A stretch of 14,569 nt of DNA from an uncultured Collinsella sp. (GTDB lineage Bacteria; Actinomycetota; Coriobacteriia; Coriobacteriales; Coriobacteriaceae): NCBI GenBank assembly GCA_900555555.1, contig USLK01000011.1:1-14569 (forward strand). Reading direction: 5' to 3'. Both the position numbers and the translations under genes were made by a program. Below, one piece after another: positions 1-6,698 of this stretch. The notes beneath the pieces were generated by a model. It saw nothing but the letters and a program-made list of their open reading frames with translations, had not been told where the DNA came from and did no database searches. Within the stretch, counting starts at the first letter, position 1, and the number at the start of each line of letters is the position of its first letter.

Positions 1-52
1 CCTCGAAGGGCCCTCAGACTCTCATCCGACTGTCCAATTTAGTATAGCCACA
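1..52 (-). mobile_element. Putative terminal tip of an IS3-type element, continuing left of the window
   Basis: Read on the minus strand, this stretch starts with TGTGGCTATACTAAATTGGA and continues CAGTCGG. The TG start and the AAATTGGACAG core resemble the terminal inverted repeats of IS150-type IS3 elements. The other IS3 end in this window, at 2121-2146, shares the TTGGAC core. Recognisable IstA homology stops exactly at its edge (52/53), which is what an insertion into istA would produce. The body of the element, if real, lies left of position 1, so no gene of it is visible. This is an inference from a short sequence. It could also be unrelated DNA joined by deletion. Confidence 0.4.
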
Positions 53-1121
53 TCATGTCCATGATCTCGACCGTGCGCGCTCTGGCGCCCGCAAGGAGGT
101 CGCGGCCGTGCCAGGCAGGGCCTGCGCAGTAGGAGACGCCGTCCAGCTGTATGTAGCCCCTCTTGTCCGAGCGGACATGCACCCATCTCACGGAGTCGAA
201 GCGCACGCCCGGAAGGGCCATCATCGCCGCGAGGTCCTCGGCGAAGGCCTTGGGCGCAGGTCCGTGCAGCCTGCTCTTCGCCGTGGCGTTGATCCTCCTG
301 CAGCCGGAGAGCAGCATCGAGTTCAGCGCATCGAGGCTCGGCACGGAGGGCACGGGGACGAGGAGGTTGCGGCGCAGGAACCCCACGGCATTCTCCACCG
401 ATCCCTTCTCGTTTCCGGAATCGGGGTTGCAGAACCTGGCCTCGAAGCGGTAATGGGCCCTGAGCTGGGAGAAGAGCTTGGACTCCGTCACCCTGCCGAA
501 GAGCATCCGCCCCGCCTCGGTGGCATTGTCGAGCACGACGAGGCGCGGCACGCGCCCTGCCATCTCGAATATCTCGACGAGCCCCTCGCAGAAGCACTCT
601 GCCTTCTCGCACATCATCGCGATGCAGAAGCGGACGTTCGAATGCGGGAACGTCGCGACGAGGAGCTTCAGCTCGAGCCTCTCGCCTGCGACGGTGGCGG
701 TGAAGGCGCCGTAGTCGGCCTGCATGGTGCCCGGCGCCCAGTCGAGCTCGAGGAAGCCGTCGCGTGGGGACTGCTCCTGCGCGAGCTTCCATTCCCTCAC
801 AAAGCGGCACACCGTCGGATAGGATCCCGCGTAGCCCTGCTCGGCGACGAGCCTGTCGAAGATCTTCTGCGCGCTGTGGCGCTGCTTCCTGGGGACGGAG
901 CGGTCGTCCACGAGTATGCCGACGATAAAATCGGCGTACCTGTCGATGGCAGGCCTCTTCCTCCTTTCCGCCACAGGCGGCTGCGGGGAGAGGTCCTCCA
1001 TCCTCGAATACTTGTACACGCTGTTGCGGCACACGCCGAGGGCCTCCGCTATCTCGGTCGGCCCGGCTCCGTCGGCATCCATCCGTCTGATACATTGTTG
1101 TACGTCAGGGGACACGGTCAT
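39..1121 (-). pseudogene. istA: IS21-family transposase IstA, C-terminally truncated
   Basis: IstA is the DDE transposase of IS21 elements and works with the ATPase IstB. The 360-residue product has an N-terminal helix-turn-helix around residues 20-40 (PTEIAEALGV, NSVYKY). The catalytic core follows with D136 (MQADYG), D198 (VVLDNA) and E243 (EKGSVENAV). The start at 1121 has a good Shine-Dalgarno sequence, GGAAGGAGG, at 1130-1138. Homology ends at the ARTVEIMD motif, where family members normally continue with a further C-terminal region. Here the last residues W-L-Y and the stop codon come from the sequence left of position 53. The catalytic triad is intact, but the C-terminal region and istB are missing, so the element is probably inactive on its own. 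IS21-family assignment is firm; the truncation is inferred from family length and the abrupt junction. Confidence 0.8.
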
Positions 1122-1313
1122 CTTTCCTTTCCTCCTTCCGGCGGGACGTTCGTCGCTGTCTTGCCCGCCAGAAAGGAATTGTGGGGCATGGCCGTGCCCT
1201 CCGGCTCATGTGCGGAGAGATGCCATGTCCCGTGAACGGGATGTGCAGAAACAGATCATCGGGATGTTCAATTCCTGGTGATATTTCTGGTCACTTCTTA
1301 TTGAAAGAAAACA
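53..1313 (-). mobile_element. IS21-family insertion sequence, istA-side part only
   Basis: This part contains a leftward istA and about 190 bp of non-coding DNA between its start codon and the presumed element end at 1313. Read on the minus strand, the end begins TGTTTTCTTTCAATAAGAAG, with the TG tip expected for IS21 elements. It is followed by repeated internal motifs, as in the multiple terminal repeats of this family. Immediately beyond 1313 the reading frame of an IS3 transposase resumes in mid-protein, which supports 1313 as a true insertion boundary. The istB ATPase gene and the other end are absent and would lie left of the window if they survive. Confidence 0.65.
1237..1313 (-). repeat. 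IS21 terminal region with repeated motifs
   Basis: Two direct copies of CGGGATGTnCA occur at 1237-1247 and 1260-1270, 23 bp apart start to start. An 8-bp inverted pair is also present: AGGAATTG at 1174-1181 and CAATTCCT at 1269-1276. IS21-family elements typically carry several short terminal repeats that bind IstA, so these are candidate transposase sites. The presumed outer tip, ACA on the plus strand, is at 1311-1313. Confidence 0.5.
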
Positions 1314-2105
1314 TCGACCTACTACTACGCGCTGTCGCACCCCAAGGCCCCGACCAGGCCGGGGCTGCGCGGCAGGGTCGCCGAGATCTTCGGCAGGCTC
1401 CCCAACGGCGTCGGCCACCGCCAGATAGCGATGGAGCTGAGGGCCGTCGACGGCGAGCGCATAGCGGACAAGACGGTGCTCAAGATGATGCGCGAGATGG
1501 GGCTGAGGTGCGGGATCCGCCGCGAGACCGACTACCACAGGTACAACTCCTACAGGGGAAGGGTCGGCGAGACCTTCGAGAACGTGCTCGGCCGCGACTT
1601 CGCGGCGGACGGCCCCTGGCGGAAGATGGGCACCGACGTCACGGAGTTCAGGTGCTCGTTCGGCAAGGCGTACCTCGCGCCCGTCTACGACTTCGGCAGC
1701 AAGGAGATCGTGGCGTGGTCGATCTCGGAGAGGCCGGACATGGAGCAGCAGAGGGAGATGCTCGCCGCGCTGGCCGCCGCGAAGCCCTCCTGGGCCCGCC
1801 CCGTCATGCAGATGGACATGGGCTGGCAGTACCAGCATGCCGGGTTCGTCGGCGCGCTTCGCGAGATGGGGGTGGTCCAGAGCATGTCGCGCAAGGGCAA
1901 CTGCCTGGACAACGCCTGCACGGAGGGCCTGTTCGGCCATATGAAGGACGAGTTCTTCCGCGGGCGCGACTGGGACTCGTTCGACGAGTTCAAGCGCGAC
2001 CTTGAGGCCTACATCCGCCACTGGAACCACGTGCGGCGGCAGGTCAAGCTGAAGGGCCTGACCCCGGCGGAGTTCCGGAATCAGGCCCTTCGGGAGGCCG
2101 CGTAG
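1314..2105 (+). pseudogene. IS3-family transposase OrfB, N-terminally truncated by IS21
   Basis: The open frame encodes 263 residues of an rve-type DDE integrase-like transposase. It begins abruptly at the family motif STYYYAL, which normally lies some 20-30 residues into OrfB. A small helical domain (around PNGVGHRQIAMEL) precedes the catalytic core. The acidic residues are the Asp codon at 1635-1637 (GTDVTEF), the Asp at 1815-1817 (MQMDMGWQYQ) and the Glu at 1923-1925 (NACTEGLFG). The C-terminal YIRHWNHVRRQVKLKGLTPA block and the stop TAG at 2103-2105 are intact. The first in-frame ATG is at 1431, with no convincing ribosome binding site, so an active transposase from this piece is unlikely. 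Full-length relatives are about 280-300 residues and are made as an OrfAB frameshift fusion. Confidence 0.85.
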
Positions 2106-2120
2106 CGGTTATGATTTAGC

Positions 2121-2146
2121 GCGTCCAAGTTTTGGGACGCAGTTCA
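2121..2146 (-). repeat. Right terminal inverted repeat of the IS3-family element
   Basis: Read inwards on the minus strand from 2146, the end starts TGAACTGCGTCCCAAAAC and continues TTGGACGC. This matches the pattern of IS150-group ends (TG tip, a run of C then A, TTGGAC). It lies 16 bp after the orfB stop codon. The matching left copy is not in the window, so no target-site duplication can be read. Confidence 0.7.
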
Positions 2147-2174
2147 CGACGATCGTTCGCGGCGCCCTCGGCGT

Positions 2175-3410
2175 TTAAAAGGAGGTTTCGGTCGGTTCAG
2201 GGTAATAGCGTCTGAACTTTCTGAATTGATTGAGTTCTGTGAGCAGAATGTCCAGGTTGCGGCGGATGGAGCTATCCGCATGGTACCGCTGGGGGTCGAA
2301 TGCGGTTTTTGCAGCTACCAGTCGGTTCACCTCGGCAAGAAGGTCGGCATCGCGTATATATCGCTTGAGGAGGGCGATTGGGACCAACGAGTAGAGGATC
2401 GAGCGATCGGCGTATTCGGGCTCGAGTTCCCTGCCGTTCACAAGGTCCTCGACGCAATGCCTCATGGGGTTAACGCCCGCTGCGCAATTGTAGTATGAGT
2501 TTCTTCCGATGCGCGGATTGACCTCGAAAAGGAGTTCGCGGCCCGTTTTGGGATCGCGCTTGATGTCGAAGTTGGCAAAACCCCGATATCCGATCGACTG
2601 CAGCATCGACGAGCATTTTTCCCAGAGATCGGGGTGGCGTCTCGTGATCATGGCCACGGGGTTTCCGAGCATCGATGGGGCGTGGTCCTCGAGGAGGACT
2701 TGTGCGCCGCCGTACATCGTGGTTCGCCCGGAGCTGTCGATATAGAGCGTGATGCTGTCCATGTGGGTGTCGTCTCCGCCGATGAGCTCCTGAACCAAGA
2801 AGGTTCCCGTAAAGCCCGCGCGACGCAGATCCTGCCACAGGGCATCGAGATCCTCTTGACGCTCGATGAAATAGACCTTTTTGAATCCGGCGTTGAGCAG
2901 GTGCGCATATGCGGGGGAATATGCGGGTTTGGCGACTACGGGAAAGGGGATCTCGGTTGGATCGATGGGTGCGGAGCCATCTAGCAAGATTCGCTCCGTC
3001 TTCGGGGTTTCGAGGCCATATTCCCGACAGAGTTCGCCAAAGGCAAACTTATCCGATGTTCGCTCGATGATGGACATGTCTGGTGTCGGCGAAACGATGG
3101 AGGGTTTCAATTCGAGAGCTTGCGATAGAACCGGAATGCAGGCTTCCGAATTGGTCATGAGCAGGATTTTGGAATCGGGATGCGACTTCTCGATTCGATC
3201 CAGTGCGCGGATCACCTCGTCGAGCGACAGGTCGGCGATCTGCTCGTGTTCGAATATGCGAGAGTGCTTGATGATGCCTATCGGTTCTTGAATCACGGAT
3301 ATCGGTTGGATGCCGTAGGCCTCATGAAACTCGCGGCCGAGGGCATAAGCGCCGATATCGCCGCCCAGGATGACGGGGACGAACGCATGGGTGGATATGG
3401 AGCGATTCAT
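2175..3410 (-). CDS. ATP-grasp ligase, D-aspartate-ligase-like
   Basis: The protein has 411 residues. ATP-grasp enzymes join a carboxylate to an amine through an acylphosphate. The fold is visible as a Rossmann-like N-terminus (residues 10-20, FVPVILGGDIG, then FHEAYGI). The ATP-grasp region follows, with DKFAF at 120-124, VVAKP at 158-162 (K161), the hinge VQEL at 206-209 (E208), and the metal site at 295-300 (FEVNPR, E296, N298). The N-terminus resembles my recollection of the enterococcal D-aspartate ligase Aslfm, which adds D-Asp to the side chain of residue 3 in peptidoglycan precursors; that substrate is inferred. I chose the ATG at 3410 because AAAGGAC precedes it with good spacing and homology starts just after. 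An in-frame ATG at 3542 would add 44 low-complexity residues. By eye the gene is more AT-rich than its neighbours. It is divergent from a Fem-type transferase gene. Confidence 0.75.
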   Translation of the reverse strand: MNRSISTHAFVPVILGGDIGAYALGREFHEAYGIQPISVIQEPIGIIKHSRIFEHEQIADLSLDEVIRALDRIEKSHPDSKILLMTNSEACIPVLSQALELKPSIVSPTPDMSIIERTSDKFAFGELCREYGLETPKTERILLDGSAPIDPTEIPFPVVAKPAYSPAYAHLLNAGFKKVYFIERQEDLDALWQDLRRAGFTGTFLVQELIGGDDTHMDSITLYIDSSGRTTMYGGAQVLLEDHAPSMLGNPVAMITRRHPDLWEKCSSMLQSIGYRGFANFDIKRDPKTGRELLFEVNPRIGRNSYYNCAAGVNPMRHCVEDLVNGRELEPEYADRSILYSLVPIALLKRYIRDADLLAEVNRLVAAKTAFDPQRYHADSSIRRNLDILLTELNQFRKFRRYYPEPTETSF

Positions 3411-3622
3411 AAGTGTCCTTTTGTTTGACGCGTCGTGCATCCGGGTGATGCGCGGCGTAGTCATCATAGCAAAGCGTGTATGGGTTCCGGGCGCGGCATG
3501 GGCGCCGGCATGGTCTCTTCGTAGAAACGGCCTTCCCGGCAACGGGGGCGCCGCGGGTATCGTCTAGGATAAGCCTATGCAAAAATGAGCAGTGATATAC
3601 ACGATGAGATGGAGTAGACGTC
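3411..3622. other. Divergent intergenic region
   Basis: This 212-bp gap separates the leftward ATP-grasp gene from the rightward Fem-type gene and must hold the control signals of both. For the rightward gene there are two weak candidates: TAGGAT at 3565-3570, and an extended -10 TGATATACA at 3593-3601 that would put the start only a few bases before the ribosome binding site. I see no small gene and no stable RNA structure. Confidence 0.5.
3463..3491 (-). promoter_or_regulatory. Possible promoter of the ATP-grasp ligase gene
   Basis: On the minus strand an extended -10 element, TGCTATGAT, covers 3463-3471. The hexamer 17 bp upstream (3486-3491, CCCGGA) is a poor -35, which is tolerable with an extended -10. 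Transcription would start near 3456 and give a leader of about 46 nt. A direct repeat CGGCATGG (3494-3501 and 3506-3513) lies just upstream and might be a regulator site. Confidence 0.35.
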
Positions 3623-4627
3623 ATGCAGGTACGCGAGGTCGCGCAAGAAGAGTATGAGGGGATTCTGGCCGGACTCGTCGCCAACCCTCCCATCGAGCAG
3701 ACGGTTGTGTGGCAGGCGTACGAGTCGACCATCGATGGCCGCAGCCTGTGGGGCTACGTTGCGTTCGAGGAGGACGGGCGGACCGTCGCCGTTGCCGCGC
3801 TGCAGCAGTACGAAACCCACGGGTATCGCTATCTGCGCGCGCATCATGCCCCGGTATGGGCGGTTGAGCCGACGGCCGAACGCGAGTCCGCGGCGCTCGA
3901 TGCCCTTGCGGCATACGTGCGTGGCAGGGACCGCCGCCAGGTGTTCATCCGTCTTGCGGTCGACAACGAGCTGCCTCAAACCAGGCCATGTCTTTCCACG
4001 CTGCCCTATGACATGACGGTCGTTATCGACCTGTCGGGCTCCGACGACGACATCCTCTCCCGTATGAAGCCGCGCGGACGCCGCGATGTGCGCAAGGCCC
4101 TGCGTGAGAGCCCGGTGGTCTGTTCCGACGAGACCGAGCTCGCCCTGGAGTCCTTTGCGGACTACTACGACGTTATGCGCGAGACGGGCGAGAGGGACGG
4201 CTTCGTTCCCGCGCCCATGTCCGACTACGAGGATATGATCCGCCTGCTCGGTCGCGACCATTGTCGCGTATTTGCGGGCCGCGATGGCGACCGCGTGGTC
4301 ACGTGGTCCATCGTCACGCTTTCGGGGAAGCGCGCCACGCGCTACTACGGAGCATCGCGGTCAGAGACCATGCGCCTGCACGTAACAGACAAGCTGGTGT
4401 ATTCCGAGTGCTGCGAACTTGCGCATATGGGGCTCGAGGAGTATGACCTCATGGGCATCGGAAGCGACTTTCAGCCCGCCACGCTCGGCCTGAACGAATT
4501 CAAAACCAAGTTTGCCAAGGAGGGCGTGACCCATGTTGCCCCCGATCGCGATCTGCCGCTCCAAAAGGGCTTTTATGGTGCGCTCGTGCGCGTGAAGGGC
4601 CTGCGCGAGCGCCTGCGCAACCGATGA
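3623..4627 (+). CDS. FemAB/FemX-type peptidyltransferase
   Basis: The 334-residue cytoplasmic protein belongs to the Fem family. These enzymes use two GNAT-like domains to add amino acids from aminoacyl-tRNA to peptidoglycan precursors. Visible features are an N-terminal GNAT-like domain (about 1-130), the family block RMKPRGRRDVRKALRES at 147-163, the YYDVMRETGERDGF segment at 181-194, and the C-terminal end LNEFKTKFAKEG at 290-301, where family members carry a FK.KFG motif. There is no signal peptide or membrane segment. I do not see the long coiled-coil arm of staphylococcal FemA, as in the shorter FemX type. A GGAG ribosome site lies at 3611-3614. The last bases overlap uvrC by 4 nt (ATGA), which suggests coupled translation. 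The substrate lipid II or UDP-MurNAc-pentapeptide, and which amino acid is added, cannot be read from the sequence. Confidence 0.8.
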   Translation: MQVREVAQEEYEGILAGLVANPPIEQTVVWQAYESTIDGRSLWGYVAFEEDGRTVAVAALQQYETHGYRYLRAHHAPVWAVEPTAERESAALDALAAYVRGRDRRQVFIRLAVDNELPQTRPCLSTLPYDMTVVIDLSGSDDDILSRMKPRGRRDVRKALRESPVVCSDETELALESFADYYDVMRETGERDGFVPAPMSDYEDMIRLLGRDHCRVFAGRDGDRVVTWSIVTLSGKRATRYYGASRSETMRLHVTDKLVYSECCELAHMGLEEYDLMGIGSDFQPATLGLNEFKTKFAKEGVTHVAPDRDLPLQKGFYGALVRVKGLRERLRNR

Positions 4628-6633
4628 GCGACCAACAGGATAAAAAGTCGTGGACGTTGGGGGAGTCGCTTCCGGTGGCTCCCTTTGACGCACATGCCGC
4701 GACGCAGCATGTGCGCGATGCGGACCGGGCTCCCAGCCTGGTCGAGCAGGTGGGGAAGGTGCCTACCGGCCCGGGATGCTACCTGTGGAAGGACGCCGAC
4801 GGCGTAGTTATCTACGTGGGCAAGGCCAAGAATCTCCGCGCCCGACTGCGCCAGTACGTGACGCTGCAGGACGATCGCGCCAAGATTCCGCTCATGATGC
4901 AGCTTGTGCACAGTTTCGACTACATCGTGGTCGATACCGAACATGAGGCGCTGGTCCTCGAGCGCAACCTCATCGCTCAATACCACCCCTATTTCAACGT
5001 CGATTTGAAAGACGACAAGTCCTATCCGTTCATCGCCATCACCAAGGGCGATGTGTTTCCCGCGATCAAGTACACGCGCGAGCGCCACCGTCCCGACACG
5101 CGGTATTTCGGCCCCTACACCGACAGCCGCGCCGCCCGCGAGACGATCGATACGCTGCGCAAGATCACGCCGATATGCACCGCCGGCTGTGCGGAATGGA
5201 AGCGCGTCAAACGTTTGCTGGACAAACAGCCCGAGGCGATCGATACGCTTGGTCTTATTTGCGCGCAAAAGGGGCGTCCTTGCTTCGACTACCACGTGGG
5301 TCGCGGACCGGGCGTGTGCGCGGGCATGGTCTCGCCGGAGGAGTACGCCAAGAACGTGCGACGCGTCGAGCGCTTTCTCTCGGGGCATCGCAGCGATGTG
5401 GTGGGCGAGCTCAAGCAGGATATGGCTGAGGCCGCGGCCGAGTTGGACTTTGAGCGCGCCGGTCGCATCAAGCGTCGTCTGGAGGTCATAAACGGTCTGG
5501 ACGATCGCCAACAGGTGGTCTTTCCCACGAGCGTCGACCTGGATGTCATCGGATTCTACCGAGAGGAGACCATCGCCGGCGCCTGCGTGTTCGTGGTGCG
5601 CGAGGGACGTGTCCAGCGCACCTGCGAGTTCATCTTGGACAAGGGTCTCGATATCGATGAGGTGGAGCTCACCGAGGGCTTCGTGAAACGCTATTACGAT
5701 GAGACGGCCGACATCCCCCTTGAGGTCAACGTGGCGATCGATCTGCCCGATGCCGACGTGATCGCGGAATGGCTGGCCTCCAAGCGGGGCAAGGCGTGCC
5801 ATCTGCATCGGCCGCAGCGCGGGGAAAAACATCGATTGCTCCAAACGGCCGAACGCAACGCACGGCATGCGCTGATGCGCTACATGTTGCGCACGGGTTA
5901 TGCGGACGACCGCACCAACCAGGCATTGTTGCAGCTGGAGAGCGCCCTGGCGCTCGACGCCCCGCCGCTGCGCATCGAGTGCTTCGATATCTCCACGCTG
6001 CATGGCACGTTTACGGTCGCGTCCATGGTGGTGTTTACCAATGGCAAGCCGGACAAGAGCCAGTATCGCCGATTCAAGATAAGAACCGAGCTCGATGAGG
6101 CGAATGACTTCGCGAGCATGTCGGAGGTCTTGGGCCGTCGTTACGCTCCCGAGCGCATGGAAGATGAGCGCTTCGGCAAGCGACCCGATCTGCTGGTGGT
6201 CGATGGCGGTCGCCCGCAGCTCACCGCCGCCATCGAGCAGCTCGGGGAGCTGGGTCTGGACATCCCCGTTTGCGGTTTGGCAAAGGCCGATGAGGAGGTG
6301 TTCGTCCCATGGGACGACACGCCCATCGTGCTGCCCACCGGTTCGGCTTCCCTGTACCTGATCAAGCAGGTCCGCGATGAGTCCCACCGGTTTGCCATCA
6401 CGTTCCATCGCGAACTGCGCGGCAAGGCCATGACGGTATCGATCCTCGATGAGGTCGAAGGTGTGGGCCCCACGCGCAAACGAGCCATCATGAAGCATTT
6501 CGGCTCGTTCAAACGTTTAAAGTCGGCGAGCGTTGATGAAATCTCCTCCGTACGGGGCGTCCCGGCCGATGTCGCGCAATCGGTGTACGACGCGTTGCGG
6601 ATGAACGGGGACCTGGATGAGGAGGCGCCGTAG
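4624..6633 (+). CDS. uvrC: Excinuclease ABC subunit C (UvrC)
   Basis: UvrC makes both incisions around a DNA lesion after UvrA and UvrB have loaded. The 669-residue protein shows the GIY-YIG nuclease at about 46-125 (GCYLWKDADG, VIYVGKAKNLRARL, and E113 in VLERN as the likely metal ligand). Next come a cysteine-bearing region at 183-235 and the UvrB-binding UVR motif at about 261-291. The RNase H-like nuclease has D454 (CFDIS), D527 (VVDGG) and H588 (RDESHRF), which correspond to the DDH triad described for Thermotoga UvrC. A helix-hairpin-helix pair lies at about 606-660. Before the GIY-YIG domain there is a tail of some 40 residues, longer than usual. The start overlaps the fem gene stop as ATGA and no clear ribosome site precedes it. 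In the cysteine region GRPC is followed by GRGPGVC, where most relatives have GRC..PC. Confidence 0.96.
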   Translation: MSDQQDKKSWTLGESLPVAPFDAHAATQHVRDADRAPSLVEQVGKVPTGPGCYLWKDADGVVIYVGKAKNLRARLRQYVTLQDDRAKIPLMMQLVHSFDYIVVDTEHEALVLERNLIAQYHPYFNVDLKDDKSYPFIAITKGDVFPAIKYTRERHRPDTRYFGPYTDSRAARETIDTLRKITPICTAGCAEWKRVKRLLDKQPEAIDTLGLICAQKGRPCFDYHVGRGPGVCAGMVSPEEYAKNVRRVERFLSGHRSDVVGELKQDMAEAAAELDFERAGRIKRRLEVINGLDDRQQVVFPTSVDLDVIGFYREETIAGACVFVVREGRVQRTCEFILDKGLDIDEVELTEGFVKRYYDETADIPLEVNVAIDLPDADVIAEWLASKRGKACHLHRPQRGEKHRLLQTAERNARHALMRYMLRTGYADDRTNQALLQLESALALDAPPLRIECFDISTLHGTFTVASMVVFTNGKPDKSQYRRFKIRTELDEANDFASMSEVLGRRYAPERMEDERFGKRPDLLVVDGGRPQLTAAIEQLGELGLDIPVCGLAKADEEVFVPWDDTPIVLPTGSASLYLIKQVRDESHRFAITFHRELRGKAMTVSILDEVEGVGPTRKRAIMKHFGSFKRLKSASVDEISSVRGVPADVAQSVYDALRMNGDLDEEAP

Positions 6634-6634
6634 A

Positions 6635-6665
6635 TTGCGTTCTCCGTCTATTTGGCGGGTATACT
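6635..6665 (+). promoter_or_regulatory. Possible promoter upstream of rapZ
   Basis: In the 65-bp gap between uvrC and rapZ, TTGCGT (6635-6640) and TATACT (6660-6665) could be -35 and -10 elements. Their 19-bp spacer is longer than ideal. The start would fall near 6672, with a leader of about 27 nt. Read-through from uvrC is equally possible, since no terminator is visible between the genes. Confidence 0.3.
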
Positions 6666-6698
6666 TGGACCGATTATGAACCGATAGGGGAGACAGCT

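Larger units (their letters stand above)
1314..2146 (+). mobile_element. IS3-family (IS150-type) element, 3' part
   Basis: This is the downstream part of an IS3 element: most of orfB plus the right end. The right inverted repeat ends at 2146 and is followed directly by non-IS sequence. The left inverted repeat, orfA and the first codons of orfB are missing here because the IS21 end begins at 1313. Since IS21 inserts without deleting target DNA, the missing half may lie left of the window, on the far side of the inserted elements. Confidence 0.75.

Noticed and set aside
1183..1199. Near-palindrome GGGGCATGGCCGTGCCC in the IS21 end
   Set aside because: It is imperfect, has no T run, and is not clearly part of the terminal repeat pattern.
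22..1235. Long alternative frames over istA on both strands
   Set aside because: The products are Arg/Ala-rich without motifs, whereas the istA frame shows a helix-turn-helix and a DDE triad.
3411..3542. Upstream in-frame start for the ATP-grasp gene
   Set aside because: The extra 44 residues are low-complexity and precede the homologous region. The ATG at 3410 has a good ribosome site, and the candidate promoter lies inside the extension.
4573..6498. 641-codon open frame on the minus strand across uvrC
   Set aside because: It is a shadow of uvrC, which has every expected motif. The antisense product resembles nothing I know.
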